Of a stretch of 64,000 bases of DNA, positions 23,061 through 34,900 are shown in pieces (within the stretch, counting starts at the first letter, position 1; every line of letters starts with the position of its first letter). Under the pieces are notes generated by a model, which saw nothing but the letters and a program-made list of their open reading frames with translations, was not told the origin of the DNA and did no database searches. The position numbers and the translations under genes are program-made. Origin of the DNA: Aegilops tauschii subsp. strangulata (lineage: Eukaryota; Streptophyta; Magnoliopsida; Poales; Poaceae). Location of the stretch: the NCBI RefSeq assembly GCF_002575655.3, contig NC_053035.3:95319322-95383321 (forward strand), given 5' to 3'.

Positions 23061-25904
23061 TGTGAAGCTCGGATAATTAGGCTACAGTAATCCCATGTTA
23101 ATGATGCCATGTCACCATGGTTACTGTTGTTAATCTCGCGTTAGTTCGAAACCGGTTCGAGTCCAAATTAAAAATCAAACAAACAATAAAAGTTTTCAAA
23201 TATTAAAACTAAAATGTTCGGGTTGTGCCAAATATTGCATAGGTAATTATGGTGGAGAAACAACACTTTTATAAAAGGTTTGAATGCTCTAAAATGATTT
23301 AAGCGGTAACTAGAACATTATTTAAATGTCGTTGGTATTTTATAAAATACTAAACTATTTTATTTTGGGTTAAAACCTTTTGTGGCTGAAGGTTATTTTG
23401 AAACGTTATTTTAGGAGCTGTTGTCATATTTTACTAAATAAAAATAATGTGGAACTAAAATTAAAACAGAAAAGAAAAGTAAAAAAGAATAATAATAAAA
23501 GAAAACAAAAGAAAACAAAAGACCCCCTCTCTCCCCTGGACCAAGTGGCCCAGCTGGCTACCGAACTGGCCGGCCCACCCTGTTGCCAGCCTACTTACCC
23601 CCAGCGTAACCCTAACCCTCTCGATCCCCTCTCATTCCCTGCCCGCTCCCCTCACCCCTCATCCGCCGCCACACCCCTGCACACACAAACCGCGCCAGGG
23701 AGAGGAGCTCCCTGCACCCATTTCCATCGCCGAACGCCTCGTCCTCGCCGGCGCCTCCCGGCCCTCTTCCTCACCGTCCTGCACGTCGCCCGTCTTACCT
23801 GAGCTCTGCAGGACGCCGTGCTCGCCGCCCCGACGCCAACCGCCGTCGCCCGGAACCGTCGTCCTCATCCCCACCTCGCCGGACGACCTCGACCTCCCCC
23901 AGCTTCACCGAGCCCTCCACGAGCTCCGCAGTGAGCCTCTCCGACGATCCCCCACCTCCCCCCTCAATCTCGTTGCCGTAACCGCCGACCGCGTCCTCGC
24001 ACCGTAGCCCCGCGCCCGTGCTCACCGTGCCCCACTTCGCTCCGGCCGCCTGCTGCCTTCGCTCTGCCTGCAAGCGACTCCTCTGCTGCTCCTGAGCGCC
24101 CCCGGCTCGCCTTGTTGCCGTTGTCTGTGCTCCCGCCGCTCTGCTCCACCTGCGGCCTGCCGTCGCTCGCCGGCGCCTTCCCCCTAGTGCCCGCCGGAGC
24201 TCTGCTCCCGGCGTCCGCCACCGCGCTGCTGCCTACTGCTGGCGCCGCTGCTGGCCGCCCCGCCTCCGCCCGTTGCTGGCCCCGCTGATGCCGTGCCGCG
24301 CCCGCCTCTTGCCCGTCGCAGCGCGCGCCCGCAGCTCCGCTTCCCTCCCGCGAGCCGCGCTGCCGACCCGCGCCCGCTCGGCCCTCTCCTAGGTCGGGCG
24401 CCCGCAGCGCCCAGCACCCAGCGCCCGCATCCCCCTGTGCCCGCTATGCCCTTGGGCCTATGACAGGGGGCCCCATCCCGTGGAACATTTAAAAAATGAA
24501 TATAAAATAATAATAATAATAATAATAATTAAAACAATTAATTAATTAATTGATTAAGTTAATTAATCCTAGTTAGTTAATCTAATTAACTAGTTAGTTT
24601 AATTAAACAGTAATTAGATTAGTTAAACCCTAATTAGACTAAACAGTCAATGGCGAATGGGACCCACACGTCAGTTGACCAGTCAACGCCTCTGTTGACT
24701 GCTGACGTGACGTCAGCATGCACTGTTCTGGATAATGTTGAATAAAATTAATTAAATAAATGCTAAAATTAATTTAAATCTTTTAAAATTCATATAAAAT
24801 AAACCGTAGCTCGGATAAAAATACTTTGTACATGAAAGTTGCTCAGAACGACGAGACGAATCCAGATACGCAACCCGTTCGTCCGCCACACATACCTAAC
24901 ATATTGAACTCGCAACTTTCCCCTCCGTTTCATCTGTCCGAAAATGCGTAACATCGGGAATACTTTCTCGGATGTTCCCCCCTTCGCCGGTACCACCTAC
25001 TGCCGCGTTAGGGCACACCTAGCGCCGCTCATTGTCATGTCACGCATCGTCATGCTTATGTTTGCATTGTATTTACTGTTTCTTCCCCCTCTTCTCTCCG
25101 GTAGACTACGAGACCGACGCTGCTGCTGCCCAGTTCAACTACGGAGTTGACGACCCCTCCTACTTGCCAGAGCAACCAGGCAAGCCCCCCCTTGATCACC
25201 AGATATCGCCTATTCTTCTCTATACTGCTTGCATTAGAGTAGTGTAGCATGTTACTGCTTTCCGTTAATCCTATCCTGATGCATAACCTGTCATTGTTGT
25301 TACAGTTGTTACCCTTACCTGCTATCCTACTGCTTAGTATAGGATGCTAGTGTTCCATCAGTGGCCCTACACTCTTGTCCGTCTGCCATGCTATACTACT
25401 GGGCCGTGATCACTTCGGGAGGTGATCACGGGTATATACTATATACTTTATATACATGACACATGTGGTGACTAAAGTCGGGTCGGCTCGTTGAGTACCC
25501 GCAAGTGATTCTGGTGAGGGGGCTGAAAGGACAGGTGGCTCCATCCCGGTAGAGGTGGGCCTGGGTTCCTGACGGCCCCCGACTGTTACTTTTTGGCGGA
25601 GCGATAGGGCAGGTTGAGACCACCTAGGAGAGAGGTGGGCCTGGCCCTGGTCGGCGTTCGTGGATACTTAACACGCTTAACGAGATCTTGGTATTTGATC
25701 TGAGTCTGGCCATTTGGTCTATACGCACTAACCAACTACGTGGGAACAGTTATGGGCACTCGACGTCGTGGTATCAGCCGAAGCTCTTCTTGACGTCAGC
25801 GACGGAGCGGCGCGCGCCGGATTGGACAGGAACGCCTGCTAGGCTAGGTCTTCTTCCGGCCGCCCTCAGAACGTGCTGGTGTGCAATGGGCCCAGACCCC
25901 TGCG
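23061..25904 (+). repeat. LARD-1 5' LTR, first part
   Basis: Begins TGTGAAGCTCGG. It contains a GC-rich leader-like block (about 23530-24470), (taa)n near 24507, a TGACGTCA/TTGAC promoter-type cluster (24660-24720), a candidate internal exon (25105-25179) and a perfect hairpin ccgtgatcac/gtgatcacgg (25404-25431). Bases 24056-24278 are absent from the 3' LTR, between TGCTG direct repeats. Confidence 0.92.
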
Positions 25905-28900
25905 TGTGACACCCAAAAATTTTATTTGGTTTTATCAAAATCTTTATTTGATTTGAAGGAGGTTATTTAATTTTTTTTAAAAGGACTCTCCTTCTCAAAA
26001 AATTTCTTTTATGACAAGTATTTTCTTTGGGTTCATCCAAAACTTGATCTTTGGTCTTGAGGGTTTTTCATCTTGTGTTGACTCAACACAAATGTTTTTC
26101 ATTGGGAAAGTTTTTGAAAATCTTTTCTTTTATAAATAGCCTATGGCTTATGGAGTGATCCTTCCCCTTTCAAAAATTATCTCTTGCCATGACCAAAGTT
26201 GAAAACCCCTCCCAAAGGCTATCTTCCCACTTTGTGTCAAGTCAAACTTCCAATCCAGCAAGTTTAACTCCCCCATGATTTTATCTCCATTTATTTTTAA
26301 TCAAAAATCTTTTCTGTCTTCTATTTTGGCCCTTAGAGATTTACAAAGGAACCACAAGTTTTCCTTTGAGTTTTGATTCCAAACAAGTCTCCCTGGCTAG
26401 TCCTTAGAACCCTCAACCAAGATCCAGGAAGATCCACTGGTCCCCAGTTCAAAATTTTCAAAATATGCTTGCTGCAAGTTTGGGCCATATTTGCCAAATT
26501 TGGTGAAATTCATTTGTTTTCTTCTCCTAAAAATCTGAGAAAAATCAGGCAGCCTCTAGATGCATCAAGAGGTCACCTCACCAAGTCCCAGCTCCAGAAA
26601 ATTTTTCCTCGTGCCCAAATCATATCGTCGAACACCTCGCATGCACTGTTCCTGCCAAAGTTCAGAGTTCAGAGAACAGTTTCAGGTGTCAGTGTCGTTT
26701 TCCTCTGAACCTCACTTCGATCTCGCCAGTAGCCGCGGTGGCGCCTTGCTCCCTGTTCCTCCTTCTTATCCACCGCGCCGCACGGTCGCCTGGACGCTTG
26801 CGGGCGTCGGCGGCGAGCTAGCAGAGGTGCGTCGCCCCGTGAGCGGCGACAGCAGCACCCGCTGCGGCTGCCAGAGAGGCGCAGCGAGGGACGGCGCCGT
26901 CCAGCACCGCCCAAGCCACCAGAGGCCACCGCGTGGCCGTCCCCTCCCCTGTGCACGCTGCAGAGCCATCGTCGTGAGCTGGAAGGCACAGAGCGCGCTC
27001 CCTGCCGCCGACGTGCCCGTACGGCCGTTCCGTCGAGGGCCGGAGTATTACCCAAGTCAGACCGAGGTTTTAACTAATAAACGGTACCAGTGGACCACCA
27101 CGATGATGCCAAATCACCTAAACCTCCTGCCCGACCTCTGCCTCGCCGTAATTGCTCGCCGGCGTTATCCCGTTCACGGCCACCTCCTCGGATCGTCTAT
27201 AAAAGGAGGTCCCGAGCTCGATCTCGACCACGCACCATCACTCCACCCCACAAGAACCACGCCAAGCCACTTGGAAGGCCTCGAGGAGGTCTTCTTCCCC
27301 AACTCCGGCCGCCTCGACCGGCTTCGGGATTCGGCAAGATTCGCTCCAGTGCGTGCACCCCCGCCTCTCAACTCATGCCAGTAGCCTCCTAGTGCATCCA
27401 CCTCTCTAACCCGCACACTAATTTGAAGTTTGCAGCACCCACCGGGGAGTTTCATCCTTGCCTGAACCACCGTCCGCCGGAGATAAGGCCGCCGTCGCCG
27501 TGGTGCTCGCCGACGGTCAAGTCCACCACCCACCAACGCGGAAGGGCACAGTGAACCCGTAGGTACCCTCCGATCCCCCTACCTCGCCGTGGATCAACGC
27601 CGGCGACCACCGCAGCCCTCGGGCGCTGGCGAGCTCTGTTCGGAGTTTGAACCGTGGGACCCCCCGTCAGCCTCTCTTTCTTTTCTTCGAACCGTTTTCT
27701 GAAGGCACCTTCGGGCAAAGTGTGTTTTCCTTCTGGGCTGGCGTATTTCGTACCGAAGCGTTTCCTGTTTTTTCAAACAAGCCCCTGGATCTTTTCTGTT
27801 TCATCACAGATTAGTCCTTGGACTAAAACCCTTATATCTTTTAAACAAAAGATGCTTTTTGATTGATTCTTTTTTGTCAATCTTATATTTTTGTCTATTT
27901 TTTTATAGTATTTATTTGGAAAAAAATTTGAAACAATTTTTATACACACACGGTATTCACGTTAGTATACGGTTTCTGTATACCGTAGATACCGGAGGAG
28001 GTGACGGAACCGCGAACTTCGCCGAGCTAGGCTCCGACTTCTCCAAACCAGGCAAGCATGTTTGAGCCTTTGATATGATGAGTGTTTTTCATGTTTGCTT
28101 GCATAGTTAGTGCATAGCAGGTTTATGTATACATCAGTGAGTGTCATGTTGCATGCAAGACAACTACCAATATGCTTCAAATATTGATGTGATCTTTAGG
28201 ATGGGAGATAACCTGATCATGTGGTGACATGAATAGGTGGTAAGATGGTATTGTTGAAGCATGCCAGTCTTATGTCAACCGTTAAACTCCGACGTTAACG
28301 TGGACCGAGTCACGTTACCGTCCGCCCCTTTTCGTGCTACCACATGTTTTCTGCAAAGAATACGGTTTAGTAAGTTGCAAACCTCTTTCCGTGTACACAC
28401 CAAACAGAGGGGCCGTGATGAGGGTTCCATGGCCCTGTATTAAAGCCAGTCATCCGGTCAGGGGGCATGGGTGTTTCCGGTTGGGACCGAGAGGGGGGCA
28501 CCCCTTAGAGCGCGCGATATAAATTTGATCCCATGCTACGCGAGGTTGTAGCCTCCCCGTCTTAAAGTTTTTCTTGAACGTTGCCTAGGGTGATTCCTGG
28601 CAGCGGAATGTGGAATGGGTGTGTACTGGTTAGTTGTGTTTCTCCTAAAATACCGTAAGCGGAACTAGTCCTTTGTGACTACTGAAATCCGTTGGCTGTG
28701 GTTAAAAGTACAAACTCTGCAGAGTCAAAATCTTCCGAGAAATTGTGTCCATGGTCAAGGACCTTGGTCAACATATCCATATCAATATCCATGTCAGTTT
28801 CTGTGTCAGTCTCCGTGAAAATCTCCGGTGAACAAACATGAGTGGTAATCCAGGTTGAAGGTTATTACTGTGGATGGACTAACCGTTTTCATTATTACAT

Positions 28901-31900
28901 ACCTGAGCATTCCCTTGAGATGAGTTAAATTCATGAGCCACTTGAATTCGTAAAAATGAAATATAAGCCCTTTATGTGTTGTCGCTCAGACGTCCGACTG
29001 TGGCACTCTTGTTATTTACTTTCGATATAAGCCCTTTATGTGATGTCGCTCAGACGTCCGACTGTGGCACTCTTGTTATTTACTTTCGATATAAGCCCTT
29101 TATGTGATGTCGCTCAGACGTCCGACTGTGGCACTCTTGTTATTTATTTTCGATATAAGCCCTTTATGTGATATCGCTCAGACGTCCGACTGTGGCACTC
29201 TTGTTATTTACTTTCGATATAAGCCCTTTACGTGATGTCGCTCAGACGTCCGACTGTGGCACTCTTGTTATTTACTTTCGATATAAGCCCTTTATGTGAT
29301 GTCGCTCAGACGTCCGACTGTGGCACTCTTGTTATTTACTTTCGATATAAGCCCTTTATGTGATGTCGCTCAGACGTCCAACTGTGGCACTCTTGTTATT
29401 TACTTTCGATATAAGCCCTTTATGTGATATCGCTCAGACGTCCGACTGTGGCACTCTTGTTATTTACTTTCGATATAAGCCCTTTACGTGAGGTCGCTCA
29501 GACGTCCGACTGTGGCACGCACCGTCGTTTATATTTGTGCGACGGATCAAATATTTGGTTTCAGTTATGTGAGTAGTTTTACTGCTGTTATTTTTGTTCT
29601 AACTAATTTTCACTCACGATAAATTTTGAAGTGAGATTTCTTTCCCTGAGTTTCTGCAACATATACCTCTTCACGACGTAGATTTTTATTCACGCAGCAC
29701 CATAACAGCAGCCTCACAACCACAACAACTCGACCTCGTGCGCTAATTACAAATCCTCGTACACTTGTTACACCTAACTGTTCACACCCGAGCACACCAC
29801 AGTCTCAGTAGGAGAGGTTAGTGGGTAATCACTCGGGTACAAGTTGCCTCCAACACACTGACAGCAGTTAGCACTCGATGCCGCACCTAATCCTCGTGAT
29901 CACCGCCGCCGCGGAGAGCCAACACTCGAGCGGCAGCATCACGACGATCATCAAGGATCATCGCGCACAAGAGCACGGAGAACCCCAGCAACGTCGCCAA
30001 ACCTCCGCACATCAGGACCACGTACCAGTCCGGCATCACCTCCGCCATTAGAGCCTCGGCTCGAGCTCCTGCAAACAGAAATGGAGGAGAATGAAGGAGA
30101 GGGAGAAGCGAGGCCAGGTGTGAGGAAGAAGAAGGAGCACCGCGATCATTTTATAGCTCGAGATCGGTGTACGGTGGGCGAAGTCCACTAGCACCGCTCG
30201 TCGCTCGATCGTCGGTGTTCGGAGGCGAATCCGCGAGCAGTGCACTGGCCCGCGAGGTGAGTGCACGCTGCACCGGCAGCTAGCACGCCGCGCACTACCG
30301 CAGTACGGCCTAGATGCCCTACGCGCTAGACGTCGCCGGTGGAGAAAACGCGGGAAAGCACGCGAGAGAGAGGAAGAAGAGAAAGCCAGAGGTAGAAGAA
30401 GAGACTGACAGTGGACCCCGGGTCCACCTGTCAGCCAGAGGCAGCACTGTGCTCTCGGGTACGACCAGCGTATTTTAGTACTTTAGAATTTATGCTAATT
30501 TTACTGTAACCAAAGTGGAAATATCTCGCTTTTCCCCAACCATGGATTTTTCCACGCAACGCCAGTATACCACACTGTAGTTTTACACCACTTATTGCCC
30601 TCTTACTGTAGCCGCATTTTATTGCATAAGTAGGATGATTTTTTTTGGTAAGAGCGATGTTTGTCCAACACAACTTTTAACAAATCTCGAGGATGAGATT
30701 TTTCTTAAGGGGGGTAGTGTTGTAACGCCCCAAAATTTTGACCTTGTTTTATTAATTAAAATTTTGCCAGGAAATGAAATTTTTATTTTCTGGATTTTAT
30801 CTTTTGATTTCAGAACCCCTCTTCTCTGTAATATTGTGGGTTTTTACCTCAAGTGGAAACTTTCCAAAAATATTATTGGACTTGTATACTCTCTCAACAA
30901 AACAATTCTTCATCAGTGGATTTATTTGTATAATAGTTTTTCCTGAGCTTTATTCTTTTAAAATGATTTTTCATAAATTTGGAGCCTCTTGTGCACTGCA
31001 ACCATTTGATAAATGCATTTAAAATTTTCACCAAAATTTGGGGATATCATGTGATGTTTCCACATCACTTTTATGCAAAAATATCTTTTGGTCATTGGAG
31101 ATTTTGAGCCCTACACCAAATTTTCAAATCTGGTCCAGTAGGTATTTTTGCACTACAACCTATTTAAAATTTTCTTTAAAAATTCTTCCAAGTCTTTGGA
31201 GATGTCAGTAGGTGCATATAATTCAACTTCATGCAAAAACCCATGAGTGTTCTTTGAAAAATTTGAGCAAATCATCCTCTTTTGCTCTCTGGTCCAGTTT
31301 GGCTTTTTCTACTGCAACCCTAATTTATTTTGCTCTAGTGCCCATGAGATTTTTCCTACTTGTAGTCCTCCCTACAAAACCCTTAAGTCCAGGAGAGTGG
31401 ACCCATTGGAGTATTTTTAGTCCATGCAATAATAGCCTTTAGTTTCTGCCAAAAAATGGTTTTCTCAAAAACTTGCACTAACAAGTTTCTGGTCTTGGCT
31501 AACTAACCTTACCACCATCTCCTACACCTAAAGAGGCTAGGATCTGGAGTTTTTGGCCACTCCAAGAGTTGCCTAGTTGCACTTAGCATTCTGTCGAACA
31601 CCTTGAGTGCATGGACAGATTTGGCATGATTATTAGTTTGCATTATGAACTTGATCCCCTGACCTTGCAAGCTTGTCCACTGATCTCCTTGCAAACCCTA
31701 GCCTAGACCTGGTAATCCCCAGCCTCATCCTAATCCTCTAGCACGCCCTGGCATTACGTCGAGCACGTAGCGTGCGTGCGCTGGGCGCGGCCAGAGCGCG
31801 CGTTTTGCACGTGCGTGCGCACGGGTCGCCGCGTCCCGCCCCTGGCCCTTGCTCGCCTGCAGAGCCACGCCCTACCCTCGCCCGCTCGCCAGAACCCTCC

Positions 31901-34900
31901 AAGCCACCCTGGCGCCCTGCAGGGCCACTGTCAGAGCTCCCTTGGCGGCACACCGGCGTCGGCAGCAGCTCCTGCCGTGGAAGGCGCCGCCCAAGCCACC
32001 CGCGCACGCCAGCTGCCCCCTGGAACAGCTCGAGCTCATCCACAAACTCGTCGGCAAGCGCTCGTCGCCGCCACGTCGCCCTGCAGCTACAGAATGGCGG
32101 TCGCCGGCGTTCTTATCCACGGCCGCCACGGAACCGACCCCAACCACCTATAAAAGGGACCCCGAGCTCGACCAGGCACCCAGGCGACCTCAAGCCACCC
32201 CACCAAAGCCCCCACGGCCAGCCAGCGATGGCGAGAGGCCGTCTTCCCCATCTCCGGCAGGTTCGGCCGCCGCCGCCCTCCGGTCCATTTCGTCACAAGC
32301 AGGGCATCCCTAGTCCTTCCAGCGCCACCGTCCGTCTCCCCTTGATCTTGCGGAGCTGCCCAGCACCTCAGCCTCGATCGGGAACCACCGGAGCCCAAAC
32401 CCCCAATCACTCCCGAAACGTCGTCCGCCGCGAAGCTTGCCGCCGGCGACTCCCTCCGTCCCCGCCACCCTATCGACCATCGGGAGGACCGCCCTGGAAC
32501 CGCGGATCCATCCCTGCCCTCGGGGCCCCGTGGGGAGCCGCCGTTCGTCGACGGCGATCGCCGGAGCCCCGCCACCGCTCGGCCAGAGGAGAAGAATGGC
32601 GCGGCGGCTGGTCAAACCTGACCAGTGGGCCCAAGGGACCCACTATCAGTGACACAACAACGGCCCGTGCTGTTTTAAGTGAAAGCGTAAACCCAGGAGT
32701 ACGTCTTCTCCGTCTCGAAAGCGTATTTCTGTTCGAACCGTTTTCTTTTCTGTTTTATTTAAAAACAGAACTTTGACTGGCTATAACTTTTAAAATATAG
32801 GTCCAAATGACTTGATTCTTTTTCTGTTGTTTCTCAAATTTTGTCTAGTTTATTTTAGTATTTATTTGAAAATTTTCCAAACAACTTTTTTGTACTGTTT
32901 TTAAACTATGCGTTAATTTGAATATTTTCAAAAATAGGATTTTGAAGAAGAAGGCAACCTTCAAAAAGAGCACCCCCGCTTGCATACTCTTGAAGGCAAG
33001 CATTCTGAACCCTGGCATAATATTTTTGTGTGTTGTTTGATACGGTTACAACACCACCTTGACATGGAGCATTCGTTATTTTATGTGACGATACGATCAT
33101 ACGCGTGAGTGCATAATGAGATTCTTTGCTGTTAGAAATGGATATGTTGGTGATAGTGATCACCCTCGTGAGCTTTACATGCATACCGGAAGGAAGCCGA
33201 GAAAGTCGCTGTCTTGGGTAGACACGAGCTTGTCCCTAGTTCCTCGTCGAGACTAGTGTGTCCGGTATGGCATGATGAGGTATGATGAGCGGTGATTCTG
33301 TCTGTTAGTTGAAATATTTTTGTTATGCTAATCATACAGGGAATACTTGAACCTCCTGAGTCGACCGTAGATCGAGTCTCGTTCCAGTAACCCCCATACT
33401 TGTTTCGTGCTACCACTTGTCCCTGCTGCAGGTAGGGTACGGTTCAGTAAGTTGTCAACCCCTCCAAGCACACACCGTACAGAGAGGCCATGGTGGAAGA
33501 TACCGGAGGCATCCGGTAGGCATGCCACCTGGTCCGGGGGCATGGGTGTTTCTGGTTGTAGCCGAGGGGAGTGGCTTCCCTAGTTTGCGCGCGTGATCCC
33601 ATGCTAATCGAGGTTGTAGCCTCCCCACTTAGAGTTTTGCTTGACAGGTGTCGTGGGTGATTCCAGACACCGGTAAGTTAGGCTGGTGTGTGCGGACAGG
33701 TGTGTTTTCAATTAAAAGTCCGTCGGCGGAATTAGTCCCGATGGACTAAAGAAATCCGTTACTCGTGGGTAAAGAGTACACCCTCTGCAGAGGTTAAATC
33801 TATTCGTATAGCCGTGTCCATGGGTAAGGACTACAGTCTGAGATGGGTTTGGTGTCGGAATTAGTGTCGGTCTTCGGAGGAAGGACTGCTAAACCAGAAC
33901 ATTGATTATGACCTGGGACATATGAGGATTATGATTATTATTATTGTGGACTAACCATTTACATTATTTGAATTATTGAGTATCCCTGGGACGGTTCTAC
34001 CCCCTGGATACTCACTGCGACTATTCTCTTATAAGCCCTTTTTGTGGTGTCGCTCAGACGCCCGACTGTGGCATGCTTGTTATTTCTTTTATTTATAAGC
34101 CCTTTATGTGGTGTTGCTCAGACGCCCGACTGTGGCATACTTGTTATTTCTATTATTTATAAGCCCTTTATGTGGTGTCGCATAGACGCCCGACTGTGGC
34201 ATGCTTGTTATTTCTTTTATTTATAAGCCCTTTATGTGGTGTCGCTCAGACGCCCGACTGAGGTATGATTTATTTTATTTTCCTTTCGAGGTGTCGCTTC
34301 AGACACTCGATCGGTGCATTCTATTTCTACCCCCGTATTGCATATTCATATTTTACATGAACAACCTGCATGCGTGCATCATGAATTTTGTTTATTTCGT
34401 GACTGACGTTATGATCATAGAATATTTCGGAGCATGATTATCCATTGTTATATTATACCCGTGTTCATAATGTTTGCGAGTACATTCAAACGTACTCACT
34501 GGCTTGTCCCTAGCTATTGTCTTGGCCAGATTTCTTGCGTGGAGAGGAGCGTTGCGACGACAGCCCCGGAACCCATGCAAAGGTGATAGCAGCCTCGCGA
34601 AGATAGGAGTTATCCTGGTCAGCTCTTCTTGTGGGAAATGGAGTCCCATAGACGCAGATGAACCACGAACCGCTTCCGCCATCAACCACTAGAAACCAAT
34701 TGTTGTACTCAGAGGCCACAATGGTCTTGTACTACATATTTTGTACTTTGCTTGGAATTTCTGTAACAAGTTGGTGCCTCATCAGCTAACAGTAATCCTG
34801 GGGCTGGTGAGCACAAGGGCCATTTTCTGGGAAATTAATATCCCGAAAAACCGGTCCTGACAAAATATAATACACGGTTGAGCGGAGGCTGCTCAACAAT

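Larger units (their letters stand above)
25905..29535 (+). repeat. LTR A, 5' copy, truncated in the 64-bp array
   Basis: Begins tgtgacacccaaaaatttta. TATA box tataaaag at 27198-27205. A candidate internal exon 27989-28051 ends at GC donor ACCAG|GCAAGC. Homology with the right arm (37540-40324) starts about 18 bp after the TATA box and continues to 29535, where it stops at an abrupt junction (cgtttatatt|tgtgcgacgg). Confidence 0.85.
29536..30720 (+). other. Interior 3' fragment of the LTR B element
   Basis: Ends with aaatctcgaggatgagattt and the purine tract cttaaggggggtag directly before LTR B, as in the interior ends of LARD-1 and LARD-4, so it is the 3' interior of that element with its 5' part and 5' LTR lost. 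It carries a small antisense ORF (29887-30048) with its own TATA box, and a near-palindrome gtggaccccgggtccac at 30411-30427. Confidence 0.65.
30721..34862 (+). repeat. LTR B (4142 bp), apparently a 3' LTR
   Basis: Starts TGTAACGCCCC after a purine tract and ends ccggtcctgaca. It contains a TATA box (32149-32156), a GC-rich leader (about 31740-32650), candidate exons joined by a GC-AG intron (32938-32995 and 34530-34606), and four 64-bp repeats (34031-34285). It resembles LTR A in layout and in short blocks, but not overall, so it is a related but distinct family. Its partner 5' LTR is missing. Confidence 0.8.

Noticed and set aside
23380..23802. 140-codon ORF with Lys/Asn-rich start (also 45814-46368)
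   Set aside because: Starts in AT-rich LTR DNA and runs into the GC-rich leader; abrupt composition change, no domain, different C-termini in the two LTRs.
26560..27384. 274-codon plus-strand ORF in LTR A
   Set aside because: Spans the TATA box and presumed start site, so it cannot be one mRNA from this promoter; GC-rich chance frame.
28963..29535. CRISPR-like regular array
   Set aside because: Units are contiguous 64-bp tandem copies with no unique spacers and no cas genes; plant LTR context.
31772..32776. 334-codon plus-strand ORF in LTR B
   Set aside because: GC-rich leader of the LTR with overlapping open frames on both strands; low-complexity Pro/Arg/Ser composition, no domain. An internal ATG at 32228 after the TATA box could be real but is not supported.
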